Shown: positions 32,997 through 41,884 of the stretch, one piece after another | How the letters are laid out: every line of letters starts with the position of its first letter | Position numbering within the stretch: position 1 is the stretch's first letter | Origin: Yoonia sp. SS1-5 | GTDB lineage: Bacteria > Pseudomonadota > Alphaproteobacteria > Rhodobacterales > Rhodobacteraceae | Direction: 5' to 3' | Length of the DNA: 64,000 bases | Assembly: GCF_038443705.2 (NCBI RefSeq) | Contig: NZ_CP151767.2 | Coordinates: 1,116,001-1,180,000, forward strand | The notes under the pieces: generated by a model | Told to the model about the DNA's origin: nothing | What the model saw: only the letters and a program-made list of their open reading frames with translations | The model's database searches: none | Position numbers and translations under genes: made by a program

Positions 32997-34079
32997 TCAG
33001 AACCGATCCGGACGATAAGGGGCCAACAAGGCCTGATCTGCATTGCTCAGACGCCCGCCGATATCTTTTGAAATCAACTCGCCCATGATCGGTCCCAGCG
33101 TGATCCCGGAATGCATGACCGCCACGTATACGCCATCGGCAACGCTTCCGACGATTGGCAAATCATCGGCAGGGACAGGGCGTTCGGCGCGGATGATCTC
33201 AGCCCATGCCAGATCGTCCAACCCCGCGAAATGGGTTTGCAGCCGGGCCAAGGCCCCCTCTGCCGCCGCGACCGGGTCTTGCGCGAGGACCTCTGATTGA
33301 TCGGCCTGATGCGCCACGGCGACCGGCAGCAGGAACTGGCCTGACGGTTCTTGCCTGATCTCGCCACCAGGGGTCGCCAGAATGTGCTGTAACAGATGCG
33401 CGTGCGGGGTCGTGCGCAGAATATAGGCAGGGCGCGGCACCAACGGCACGTGGCACTCGATACTTTCAGCGATGGCAGCCGTCCCGGTTCCGGCAGCGAT
33501 CACAACATGATCCGCCTTGATCAGCCCTTGCGTGGTTTCAACCCCGACCGCCCGGCCAGCCTGCATCCTGATGCCGGTCACGCGAATATTCCTGATCAGC
33601 CTTGCGCCCATGTCCTGGGCGGCGGCCAGAAACTGCCCTGCAATCTCGGCCGACGATGCGGCCCCTTCGCGCGGAAAGAACAACGCCCGTCCGGGCCCAT
33701 TGCGCAAGGCGGGCACAAGAGCCGCGATTTGGGCCGCGTCGTACAATTCCACGGGGTAGTTGAATGCCCGCAATCGCGCGTAAGTCTTATGCATCTGCGC
33801 ATCAGGCAGATCCCAGCAAAGACAGCCCTGCCAATCCACGCTCAGCGGCAAATCCGACATCGCCCGACGCCATGCGGCAAGGCCTGCGACACGCAGGACA
33901 TGATGATCTTCATTGATGAAAAAGCTGGCATTGATCCAGCCAAAGGCCGCGCTGGTCGCATCTGCCTGGCCCGCGCTGATCACGATGACGCGCTGCCCGG
34001 CCTTGCAAAGCTGAAATGCGGTTGCGGCACCGATGATGCCCGCCCCGACAACAATATGTGTTTGCACCATTTTTGACAC
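32997..34079 (-). CDS. FAD-dependent oxidoreductase, DadA/glycine oxidase (DAO) family
   Basis: This 360-residue flavoprotein begins with the Rossmann motif IVVGAGIIGAATAFQLCKAG and ends with the DAO family motif GVYVAVMHSGITLGPIMGE. It should oxidise an amine or D-amino acid with release of ammonia and hydrogen peroxide or electrons. It is inserted on the opposite strand between the two halves of the amino acid transporter, so its substrate may be what the transporter carries. The start at 34079 gives a normal N-terminus. Confidence 0.88.
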   Translation of the reverse strand: MSKMVQTHIVVGAGIIGAATAFQLCKAGQRVIVISAGQADATSAAFGWINASFFINEDHHVLRVAGLAAWRRAMSDLPLSVDWQGCLCWDLPDAQMHKTYARLRAFNYPVELYDAAQIAALVPALRNGPGRALFFPREGAASSAEIAGQFLAAAQDMGARLIRNIRVTGIRMQAGRAVGVETTQGLIKADHVVIAAGTGTAAIAESIECHVPLVPRPAYILRTTPHAHLLQHILATPGGEIRQEPSGQFLLPVAVAHQADQSEVLAQDPVAAAEGALARLQTHFAGLDDLAWAEIIRAERPVPADDLPIVGSVADGVYVAVMHSGITLGPIMGELISKDIGGRLSNADQALLAPYRPDRF

Positions 34080-34181
34080 CTCTGCCGAAATTCATTTGCG
34101 GTCTGACCGCTATACTTGGCCAATGCGTTGACACAGAACATGAATTGATGGACGGATAAACCGTGAGGCGCCACAAGACGA

Positions 34182-35069
34182 TTGATGTTCAGTTTCTGCA
34201 CAGACCCCAGCATACTTGAAGGCTACCAATGGCTAAGCTGCTACCTGACCACAGGCAAGCACATGTCGATGTATTGGGCGGTCGGCACCGTGCTGTTGTT
34301 GCTGGCGATCACCGCACCAACCGCTTTGGCGTTCGGGTTTGGCGGGGCCGCGGCCGCTCGCAGTCATATCCCGCCACTGCGGTGGTTCGGGAAAACCTAT
34401 ATCTCGATTGTGCGCGGGATTCCGGATATTGCGTTCTTTTTGTTTTTCGTCATCGCGCTTGATCAGGCCTTTGAATATCTGCGCCATCAGGTGAAATGCC
34501 CCGACTGGTCTGAACCGATCCGGCAAGGCAGCGACTTTGTCGTCTGTGCGGCGGCCAAATTGCCATTGGGCAACGCGCCGCAATGGGTGCATGAGGTTTA
34601 CGGGTTTTCGCTGGCCATTCTGACATTTGCCATCGTCTTTGGGGCCTTTGCCGCCAACGTCCTGTTTGGCGCCATGCAGGCCGTGCCCAAAGGGCAGCTT
34701 GAAACGGCCGAGGCTTACGGCATGTCACGCCGGCAAACCTTCTGGCGCGTTCTGGTGCCGCAAATGTGGGTTTACGCCCTGCCCGGCCTGTCCAATCTGT
34801 GGATGGTCCTGATCAAGGCGACGCCCCTGCTGTTTCTGCTGGGGGTCGAAGATATCGTCTACTGGGCCCGCGAACTGGGCGGCGCGAAGCAGCCGCAATT
34901 CACCGACTATCCGCATCCAGACTGGCGTATGTGGTACTTTCTGGCGCTGCTGATTTTCTATCTGTGCTTCACCAAACTGTCCGAGGTGGTGCTGGCCAAA
35001 ATCATGGCGCGCCTGACCCATGGTCAGGCGACCGCAGCGGGCGAAGCCCAGCGCAGGGCAGCCGCATGA
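34182..35069 (+). CDS. Polar amino acid ABC transporter permease (HisQ-type)
   Basis: A 295-residue membrane protein with about five spans. It has the HisM/HisQ features: ISIVRGIPDIAFFLFFVIAL, and the EAA loop GQLETAEAYGMSRRQTFWRVLVPQ in two parts around residue 180. It is longer than standard permeases (about 230 residues) because of a periplasmic insertion at residues 105-135. It overlaps the second permease by ATGA. Confidence 0.9.
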   Translation: MMFSFCTDPSILEGYQWLSCYLTTGKHMSMYWAVGTVLLLLAITAPTALAFGFGGAAAARSHIPPLRWFGKTYISIVRGIPDIAFFLFFVIALDQAFEYLRHQVKCPDWSEPIRQGSDFVVCAAAKLPLGNAPQWVHEVYGFSLAILTFAIVFGAFAANVLFGAMQAVPKGQLETAEAYGMSRRQTFWRVLVPQMWVYALPGLSNLWMVLIKATPLLFLLGVEDIVYWARELGGAKQPQFTDYPHPDWRMWYFLALLIFYLCFTKLSEVVLAKIMARLTHGQATAAGEAQRRAAA

Positions 35070-35872
35070 GCTGCTGGGAGACAATCATAGACTACGGGCT
35101 GCGCAGTCAGGGCATCGGCGAACGCCTGTTGCCCCGCAGTGATTTCACCCTTTGCCAGCAATTCACCCTGATCGGGTCGGGAATGATCTGGAATATCTAT
35201 TTTGGCATTTTCGCCCTGTGCAGCGGCTTCTTTCTTGCGACAGCCGTCGCCATGGGCAAGGCCGCCAGGCACCCTTTGATCCGCAAGCCTGCGGAGTGGT
35301 TCATCTTTATCTTCCGGGGTTCGCCGCTCTTTATCCAGTTCTTCTTTGCGTATTTCGTGTTTCTGAGCCTCAAGGGCGTCTATCCGGTTTTCGGCCCGCT
35401 TACCTCGGCCTGGGCTGGCGCGCTGCTGGTGTTGTTTCTGAATACGGCCGCCTATTCGGGTGAAATTTTCTACGGCGCGCTTCAATCCATTCCCAAGGGC
35501 GACACGGACGCCGCAGATGCCTATGGCCTGTCGGGCTGGCCGCGCTTTCGGCGGGTGATCTGGCCAACCATGCTGCGCCTTGCCTGGCCTGCCTACACGA
35601 ATGAGGCGATTTTCCTGTTTCACGCGACAACGCTTGTGTTCTTTTCAGGCTTCCCCGCGCTGCAGCAGCGCGGCGATGCGCTATATTATGCCAATTACTT
35701 TGCGGATAAGACCTTTAACCCGTTCATCCCCTATCCGATCCTCGCGGGCTATTTCATCCTGCTGACGCTCTGCGTCATCTGGATTTTCGGGCGGGTCAAC
35801 AACCGCTTGAACAGGCATCTGCCGCAGGATCGGCGCAAACGGCTGAAACTGCGCCCGCAAGTCATCCGCTAG
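35066..35872 (+). CDS. Polar amino acid ABC transporter permease (HisM-type)
   Basis: The 268-residue permease has RGSPLFIQFFFAYFVFL and the EAA loop SIPKGDTDAADAYGLSGWPRF, the cytoplasmic contact for the ATPase. ATG at 35066 overlaps the preceding stop (ATGA); the frame upstream of this is a shadow of the first permease. With that permease it should form the heteromeric channel for the ATPase and binding protein at 31.4-32.9 kb. Confidence 0.9.
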   Translation: MSCWETIIDYGLRSQGIGERLLPRSDFTLCQQFTLIGSGMIWNIYFGIFALCSGFFLATAVAMGKAARHPLIRKPAEWFIFIFRGSPLFIQFFFAYFVFLSLKGVYPVFGPLTSAWAGALLVLFLNTAAYSGEIFYGALQSIPKGDTDAADAYGLSGWPRFRRVIWPTMLRLAWPAYTNEAIFLFHATTLVFFSGFPALQQRGDALYYANYFADKTFNPFIPYPILAGYFILLTLCVIWIFGRVNNRLNRHLPQDRRKRLKLRPQVIR

Positions 35873-35937
35873 CGCCTGCTTGCGGTGCTCCACGGATAGG
35901 AATAGCGTCAGCTACATTATTGGCTGCTTGGTGATCC

Positions 35938-36621
35938 ATGAGAATCGGGATTTTGCAGACCGGACATGCGCCTGACGCACTGAAACCGGATCACGGGGAT
36001 TTTGCGACCCTTTTCAAGGCACTGCTCGACGGGCATGGGTTTACATTCACGACGTTCAGCGTCGTTGATATGGAACTTCCAGAGGACCGCGCAGCCTGCG
36101 ATGGCTGGCTGGTGACCGGGTCAAAACACGGCGCCTATGAGGATCACCCATTCATTCCCCCGCTGGAGGCGTTGATCCGCGACATCTATGACGCGGATAT
36201 TCCGCTTGTGGGCGTCTGCTTTGGTCACCAGATCATCGCCCAAGCCCTGGGTGGCAAGGTTGAAAAGTTCAGCGATGGCTGGGCGGTTGGGCGCCAAACC
36301 TACGATTGGGCAGGCGAACAAGTGGCGCTGAATGCATGGCATCAGGATCAGGTCGTGGCCCTCCCCCCGGATGCCAAGGTGCTGGCCAGCAATGATTTTT
36401 GCCAAAACGCGGCCCTTGTGTATGGCCGTAGGGCCTTTACGGTTCAGCCACACCCGGAATTCGACAATCGTTACGTGGCCGGGCTGGCCCGGCATCGTGG
36501 CCCCGGCGTCGTCCCCGAACCATTGCTGCAGCAGGTCGCGGACAACCTCGACGCACCAATCGACAATGGCAGACTGGCAGACGACATTGCCCGGTTTTTC
36601 AAGGAAAGGCGCGTCGCATGA
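35938..36621 (+). CDS. Class I glutamine amidotransferase
   Basis: The 227-residue protein is a GATase1 domain of the GuaA-like stand-alone type. The nucleophile elbow GVCFGHQIIAQALGG carries the catalytic Cys and QPHPEFDN the His-Glu pair. In polyamine loci a class I hydrolase (PuuD) releases GABA from gamma-glutamyl-GABA; this protein is not a close PuuD-type sequence but its place before a PuuA-like synthetase suggests a related hydrolytic step. It overlaps that gene by ATGA at 36618-36621. Confidence 0.88.
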   Translation: MRIGILQTGHAPDALKPDHGDFATLFKALLDGHGFTFTTFSVVDMELPEDRAACDGWLVTGSKHGAYEDHPFIPPLEALIRDIYDADIPLVGVCFGHQIIAQALGGKVEKFSDGWAVGRQTYDWAGEQVALNAWHQDQVVALPPDAKVLASNDFCQNAALVYGRRAFTVQPHPEFDNRYVAGLARHRGPGVVPEPLLQQVADNLDAPIDNGRLADDIARFFKERRVA

Positions 36622-37970
36622 GCTGGATGACTGCAATCCCCGACGCGGCCAAGACCTATCTGGAAACCAAGCGGCTGGACGAAGTCGAATGCGTTATCGC
36701 CGATCTGCCTGGCATCGCCCGTGGCAAGGCCGTGCCAGCCATCAAATGGGACAAGCAGGCCCATTTTCATCTGCCCAATTCGATCTTCTTCCAGACCATT
36801 ACCGGCGACTGGGGCGAGGCCGCAGGGCCGGATGGTTTTCTGGAACCGGATATGATCCTGAAACCCGATCTTGGGACCGCAACCGCAGCCCCCTGGGCCG
36901 GAGACGGGACATTGCAAATCATCCATGACGCCTTTGATCAAAAGGGCGCGCCGGTTCCCTTTGCCCCCCGCAATGTACTGCGCCGGGTGGTCGATCTATA
37001 TGCGGCCGAAGGCTGGACCCCTGTGGTCGCCCCCGAGATGGAATTCTATCTTGTGGCGCGCAATATCGACCCGGCCAAAGCGATTGAGCCGATGATGGGG
37101 CGCACCGGACGCCCGGCGGCTGGCCGGCAGGCCTATTCGATGATGGCCGTTGATGATTATGGCCCGGTGATCGACGATATCTATGAATTTGCCGAAATAC
37201 AGGGCATCGAGATTGACGGGATCGCCCAGGAAGGCGGCGCCGGACAATTGGAGATCAACCTGCGCCATGGCGATCCGATCCAACTGGCTGATCAGGTGTT
37301 CTTTTTCAAACGACTGATCCGCGAGGCCGCGCTGCGCCATGATTGCTTTGCCACCTTCATGGCCAAACCAATCGAGGGTGAGCCGGGATCGGCAATGCAC
37401 ATCCACCATTCCGTCCTTGATACCAAGGGGCGCAATATCTTTACCGGGCCACAGGGTGGTGAAACGGACGCCTTCTTTCACTTTATCGGCGGTCTGCAGG
37501 ATCACATGCCAAGCGTCATCGCGATCATTGCGCCCTATGTGAACAGCTTTCGGCGCTATGTGCGCGACCATGCAGCACCCATCAACCTCGAATGGGGGCG
37601 CGACAACCGCACGACAGGTATTCGTATTCCAATCTCTGATCCATCGGCCCGCCGGATTGAAAACCGTCTGGCTGGCATGGATTGCAACCCCTATCTGAGC
37701 ATCGCCGCCTCGCTGGCGTGCGGCTACCTGGGGATGAAGAATGAAATCCGCCCTGACAAGCGCTGGAACGGGGATGCCTACGAGTCCGACGATCAGATCC
37801 CCCAAGGGCTCTATAGCGCGTTAGAGCTGTTTGACGCCGCCACCGACATCCACGCGGTGCTTGGCCCTGAATTCGCCCGCGTCTATTCGATTGTGAAACG
37901 GGCCGAATATAACGAGTTTCTGCAGGTGATCAGCCCGTGGGAACGCGAGCATCTGCTGTTAAACGTATGA
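36618..37970 (+). CDS. Glutamine synthetase family protein (gamma-glutamylpolyamine synthetase, PuuA-like)
   Basis: A 450-residue ATP-dependent ligase of the GS superfamily: PEMEFYLVA, GGAGQLEINLRHGDP, GSAMHIHHSVLDTKG and RIENRLAGMDCNPYL carry metal, glutamate and ATP contacts. Length and the absence of the adenylylation loop fit gamma-glutamylputrescine synthetase types, which join glutamate to an amine. With the oxidase at 39299 and the amidotransferase before it, a gamma-glutamylated amine degradation route is likely. The amine is not determined by the sequence. Confidence 0.88.
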   Translation: MSWMTAIPDAAKTYLETKRLDEVECVIADLPGIARGKAVPAIKWDKQAHFHLPNSIFFQTITGDWGEAAGPDGFLEPDMILKPDLGTATAAPWAGDGTLQIIHDAFDQKGAPVPFAPRNVLRRVVDLYAAEGWTPVVAPEMEFYLVARNIDPAKAIEPMMGRTGRPAAGRQAYSMMAVDDYGPVIDDIYEFAEIQGIEIDGIAQEGGAGQLEINLRHGDPIQLADQVFFFKRLIREAALRHDCFATFMAKPIEGEPGSAMHIHHSVLDTKGRNIFTGPQGGETDAFFHFIGGLQDHMPSVIAIIAPYVNSFRRYVRDHAAPINLEWGRDNRTTGIRIPISDPSARRIENRLAGMDCNPYLSIAASLACGYLGMKNEIRPDKRWNGDAYESDDQIPQGLYSALELFDAATDIHAVLGPEFARVYSIVKRAEYNEFLQVISPWEREHLLLNV

Positions 37971-38746
37971 TCCGCCACGGCCTTGCCATCATCTTGCTGA
38001 CCTTGATCAGCCAATTGGGCGGCATCGCCTGGCTGGTGGCGATTGTATTGCGGCCGGTTGCCCGTTTCTGGACGGTCTTTGTGCTTGCCTATCTGGGGCT
38101 AAGCGTTGGGGCGCATTATGTTGCACCGGGTTTTGGTCGCGTCCCCCTGCCCTGCCTTGATGCGGGTCCGACCCAGATCGCCGTTCTCAACCCGGTCTAT
38201 TGCGCGCTGAACCGCAATTATGTGGATCCAGCCCTGAAGTCGCATGCGGACGCGCTGGCCGCCCAGATGCATGATGATTTCCCCGGGACCAGAACACGGG
38301 CCCTGGATGCGGGTTTTCCATTTGTCGAAGGCTTTCCGCTGCTGCCGCACCTGTCCCATGATGACGGGCAAAAGCTTGATCTGGCGCTTTATTACACGGA
38401 TCAGGATGGCACTTATCAGCTTGGGCGAGCCCGGTCGCCTATCGGCTATTGGGCATTCGAACAGCCACCCGCCAATGCAGCAACGCTATGTGACGCGGAT
38501 GGCGGATTTGGCCTGCGCTGGGACATGGACTGGGCCCAGTCTTATATGCGCCCATGGCCACTGGACGAGGATCGGACCGCAGCAGCGCTGGCTTGGCTGG
38601 CCAACAACCCCACAGGCACGGATTATGCCGTTTTCGTGGAACCACACCTGGCCGAAAGGCTGGGTGTGAATGCGGATGTCATTCGCTTTCAGGGATGTCA
38701 GGCCGCCCGCCACGACGACCATATTCACCTGCAGTTTCAGCCCTGA
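37967..38746 (+). CDS. Membrane-anchored putative LAS-type metallopeptidase
   Basis: This 259-residue protein has two N-terminal hydrophobic segments (residues 5-27 and 32-52), then an exported domain. LPHLSHDDGQKLDLALYY and the C-terminal HDDHIHLQF together recall the His-x(6)-Asp and His-x-His zinc sites of the LAS peptidases (MepA, D-Ala-D-Ala carboxypeptidases). Six Cys could form disulfides. I infer a peptidoglycan-cleaving or related enzyme. It is coupled to the PuuA-like gene by ATGA, an odd partner, and its 3' end overlaps the convergent GFA gene by 10 bp. Confidence 0.65.
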   Translation: MIRHGLAIILLTLISQLGGIAWLVAIVLRPVARFWTVFVLAYLGLSVGAHYVAPGFGRVPLPCLDAGPTQIAVLNPVYCALNRNYVDPALKSHADALAAQMHDDFPGTRTRALDAGFPFVEGFPLLPHLSHDDGQKLDLALYYTDQDGTYQLGRARSPIGYWAFEQPPANAATLCDADGGFGLRWDMDWAQSYMRPWPLDEDRTAAALAWLANNPTGTDYAVFVEPHLAERLGVNADVIRFQGCQAARHDDHIHLQFQP

Positions 38747-39183
38747 TCACCCGCCAACCGGCTATTTGGCGCGAACCACAAAACACCCGCATCCTGCGGC
38801 GCTGTCGGGTCATCGGCGGGGTGTTGAACCCCGTTATGCACCAGCACCTCTAGAAAATCGAAGGGGCTGACACCATCCAGACAGGCAACATTCACGCCGT
38901 ATTCATTGGGGTTCGAGCGGCGTTGATGATGGGTGTATATCCCGCAGGTCGGGCAAAAATAGTGCTTGGCTGTCTTTGTCCCGAATTGGTACAGCGCCAG
39001 ATGCTTTTCGCCCTGCAGAAACCGGATACCGTCAAGCGGGGCGGTGACCGCAACAGCGCCGCGCATCCGGCAAAAAGAGCATGTACAGCGGCGCGCAGAA
39101 CCAAGACCCTCGCTGAGGGAAACTTCAAACTGTACCGCGCCGCAATGGCACGCCGCGGCGAATTGGGTTTGTGACATGTCCAT
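38737..39183 (-). CDS. GFA/CENP-V family zinc protein
   Basis: A 148-residue protein with the GFA zinc pattern: ACHCGAVQFEV, CTCSFCRMRG and FCPTCGIYTHH. The family is named for glutathione-dependent formaldehyde-activating enzyme, but most members have unknown substrates. It ends 10 bp inside the convergent peptidase gene. Confidence 0.9.
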   Translation of the reverse strand: MDMSQTQFAAACHCGAVQFEVSLSEGLGSARRCTCSFCRMRGAVAVTAPLDGIRFLQGEKHLALYQFGTKTAKHYFCPTCGIYTHHQRRSNPNEYGVNVACLDGVSPFDFLEVLVHNGVQHPADDPTAPQDAGVLWFAPNSRLAGDQG

Positions 39184-39298
39184 GACGGCGCTCCTGTGCT
39201 TTTGCGCAATTTAGTGGAATTTGCGTCGGTTGAAATACCACTGTTTCTTCCGGGTCTGAGGACGCATAATCCCGCTATCGCCGTGGATGGATTGCCAG

Positions 39299-40603
39299 AT
39301 GAACCCGCTATATCGTAACGACCGCCCCGGCCAGTTTCCACGCAGCTGGTATGCAGCCAGCACTGACATACCCCCTGAACGCCCCCCGCTGCATGGCGCA
39401 ACAACGGCCGATGTCTGCGTCATTGGCGCAGGCTATACCGGGCTGTCCGCCGCGCGCCATCTGGCCGCTAGGGGGATGGATGTGGTTGTGCTGGACGCGC
39501 ATCGCGCGGGGTTTGGCGCCTCGGGGCGCAATGGCGGGCAGGTTGGGACGGGTTTCAATATCTCGCAACAAAGGCTCGAGGCGAAGTACGGGGGCGCGCT
39601 GGCCAAGGATCTGTGGCTGCTGGCCGAAGAGGCAAAGCAGGACCTGCGGGACTTTTGCACAGCACATGCCCCCGATGCCCGCTATATGCCCGGGGTTGCC
39701 CATGGGTGTTATAGCAAAGCCGAGGCCGCCGAAGAGACCGCCATCGCCGAACATCTTGCAACGCATTACAACTATCCTCATATCAGCTCGCTCGATAAGG
39801 ATGGCTTTGCCGATATCGTCAAATCCCCCCGCTATCAGGGCGGCACGCTGGATATGGGCGCGGGGCATCTGCATCCGCTGCGTTACGCCTTGGCGCTTGC
39901 CCGCGCGGCCGAGGCCGCAGGCGCCCGGATTTATGATCGGTCCGAAGTGCATGATGTGGCACCGGGCGATCCGTCTGAAATCAGGACAAATCGCGGCCGG
40001 GTCCATGCAAGCCATGTGATCTTTGCGGGCAACGGATATCTGCCACATATCAACCGGCCCATTGCCGCCAAGGTCATGCCAATCAACAGCTTTATCTGTG
40101 CCACGGCACCGCTGGGCGACAAGGCCGCCGAAATACTGACCCGCGACATCGCCGTGGCGGACAGCAAGTTCGTGGTGAATTACTTTCGGCTGTCCGAGGA
40201 TCACAGGCTGCTCTTCGGAGGGCGGGAAAGTTATACCATCGCCTTTCCAAAGGATATCCAGACCGCCCTGATCAATCGGATGACGGGTCTCTTTCCGCAG
40301 CTTGACGGGGTCAAGGTCGACTACGTCTGGGGCGGAACCCTTGCCATCACGATGAGCCGCCTGCCCGCCATTCAACGGGTTGGGCCAAATATGGTGTCGG
40401 GCGCCGGATTTTCCGGCCACGGCGTGGCGCTATCGGGTCTTGCGGGCAAGGTCATGGCCGAGGCTGTTGCAGGTCAGGCGGGCCGGTTCGATACGCTGAA
40501 CGCATTGCAAATACCCAACTTCCCGGGCGGCGCAGCCTTTCGTGGGCCGCTGCTGACCCTTGCGATGACATGGTACGCGCTGCGGGACCGGCTGGGAATA
40601 TAG
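39299..40603 (+). CDS. FAD-dependent oxidoreductase, PuuB/OrdL-like
   Basis: The 434-residue flavoprotein has the dinucleotide fold DVCVIGAGYTGLSAARHLA at about residue 42 and the FAD motif GASGRNGGQVGTGF, as in gamma-glutamylputrescine oxidase. Near the end GAGFSGHGVALSGLAGK completes the site. It would oxidise the gamma-glutamyl amine made by the PuuA-like ligase to an aldehyde. The start MNPLYRNDRPG at 39299 is chosen over ATG at 39287 because the family N-terminus begins close to it; both are possible. Confidence 0.9.
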   Translation: MNPLYRNDRPGQFPRSWYAASTDIPPERPPLHGATTADVCVIGAGYTGLSAARHLAARGMDVVVLDAHRAGFGASGRNGGQVGTGFNISQQRLEAKYGGALAKDLWLLAEEAKQDLRDFCTAHAPDARYMPGVAHGCYSKAEAAEETAIAEHLATHYNYPHISSLDKDGFADIVKSPRYQGGTLDMGAGHLHPLRYALALARAAEAAGARIYDRSEVHDVAPGDPSEIRTNRGRVHASHVIFAGNGYLPHINRPIAAKVMPINSFICATAPLGDKAAEILTRDIAVADSKFVVNYFRLSEDHRLLFGGRESYTIAFPKDIQTALINRMTGLFPQLDGVKVDYVWGGTLAITMSRLPAIQRVGPNMVSGAGFSGHGVALSGLAGKVMAEAVAGQAGRFDTLNALQIPNFPGGAAFRGPLLTLAMTWYALRDRLGI

Positions 40604-40682
40604 CCGGCCCGCATGCCCATCATAGATTTGTTACGTCACCCATGTTAGGCTTATCCAAAATACACATTCAGGAAAGCCGAAC

Positions 40683-41870
40683 ATGCAGCCAGTACCGAAC
40701 GTTTATGACGCCGAACCCATCCCGCCAGCCGCCATGGCGGAGGTTACACGCATCCTCAGCACGGGCGATTTGTTTCGCTACACGTCTGACGCCTCGCCTG
40801 TCGCGCTGCTAGAGGCCGAGTTTGCCGCATTGCTGGGCGCAAAATACGCGCTGGCTGTATCGTCCTGCTCGGCCGCGCTGTTCTTGTCGCTCAAGGCGTT
40901 GGGGCTGCCACGGGATGCCAAGGTGCTGATCCCTGCCTTCACCTTTGGGGCCGTGCCGTCGGCGGTTGTGCATGCTGACTGCGTGCCAGTGTTGTGCGAA
41001 TGTGGCGACACTTACCGGCTTGATATGGATGACTTCGCCGCAAAACTGCCCGATGTGGATGCGGTGATCATCAGCCATATGCGCGGACATACATCCGACA
41101 TGGACAGGGTCATGCAGCTTTGTGATGCCGCCAATATCCCGGTGATCGAAGACGCGGCACATTCGCTTGGCACCACCTGGCATGGCCGGAATATCGGCAC
41201 TATCGGCAAGGTCGGATGTTTCAGCTTTCAATCCTACAAGCTGCTGAACGCCGGCGAAGGCGGCATCATGATCACGGATGATGCCGATCTGATCGCACAG
41301 GCCGTCATCATGTCCGGCGCCTACGAGCATAACTGGAAAAAACACCCCGTCCTGGCAAGCGCGTTTGCGAAATGGCAGAACAAGCTGCCGCTTTATAATC
41401 AGCGGCTTAACACAGTTTCAGCCGCGATCATTCGGCCGCAACTGGATGCGCTGGCCTCTCGCGTCAGCAAAGGCAGGCGCAACCACGATCATGTTGCCGC
41501 ACAACTCAACACCTCGCCCTGGCTCTCGGTCCCGGACAAAATGGCAGCAGAGCGGCGGGCGCCTGACTCAATTCAGTTCAACCTTGTCGGCCTGACAACG
41601 TCACAAATCGCAGCATTTGCGACCGCCGCCGGGGATGCGGGCCTGAAAGTGCAGGTCTTCGGCCAAAGCACAGATAATGCGCGGGCGTTCTGGAACTGGC
41701 AGTTTCTCAAGCACATCCCTGATCTGCCAAAGACCCGCGCCATGCTGATGCGCGCCTGCGATGTGCGGCTTCCCGCGCGGCTAAGTCTGGCAGAGTGCGA
41801 TATCATCGCAGCGGTCATTCTGGAGGCCGTCAGCGATGTGATGACGCCGCCCAAAGCCTACGGGACCTAG
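40683..41870 (+). CDS. DegT/DnrJ/EryC1/StrS family aminotransferase
   Basis: A 395-residue PLP enzyme: YALAVSSCSAALFLSLKALG binds the phosphate end, VIEDAAHSLGTTWHG holds the PLP-binding Asp, and FSFQSYKLLNAGEGGIM has the Schiff-base Lys. The family aminates keto-sugars or acts on related compounds. There are no sugar nucleotide genes nearby; it follows the polyamine oxidase by 79 bp, so an amine donor or acceptor from that pathway is conceivable. Its TAG stop forms part of a palindrome shared with the convergent LysR gene. Confidence 0.9.
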   Translation: MQPVPNVYDAEPIPPAAMAEVTRILSTGDLFRYTSDASPVALLEAEFAALLGAKYALAVSSCSAALFLSLKALGLPRDAKVLIPAFTFGAVPSAVVHADCVPVLCECGDTYRLDMDDFAAKLPDVDAVIISHMRGHTSDMDRVMQLCDAANIPVIEDAAHSLGTTWHGRNIGTIGKVGCFSFQSYKLLNAGEGGIMITDDADLIAQAVIMSGAYEHNWKKHPVLASAFAKWQNKLPLYNQRLNTVSAAIIRPQLDALASRVSKGRRNHDHVAAQLNTSPWLSVPDKMAAERRAPDSIQFNLVGLTTSQIAAFATAAGDAGLKVQVFGQSTDNARAFWNWQFLKHIPDLPKTRAMLMRACDVRLPARLSLAECDIIAAVILEAVSDVMTPPKAYGT

Positions 41871-41884
41871 GGTCCTGACCCTAG
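41867..41884. repeat. Palindromic repeat copy 2, contains both convergent stop codons
   Basis: The 18 bases ctagggtcctgaccctag are palindromic except for the central two. The forward TAG (41868-41870) ends the aminotransferase gene, and the reverse TAG (41881-41883) ends the LysR gene. It is related to copies at 9762-9778 and 44343-44357. Confidence 0.65.

Noticed and set aside
39308..40420. 370-residue antisense frame opposite the PuuB-like oxidase
   Set aside because: The forward strand carries clear FAD motifs; the reverse frame has no family features.
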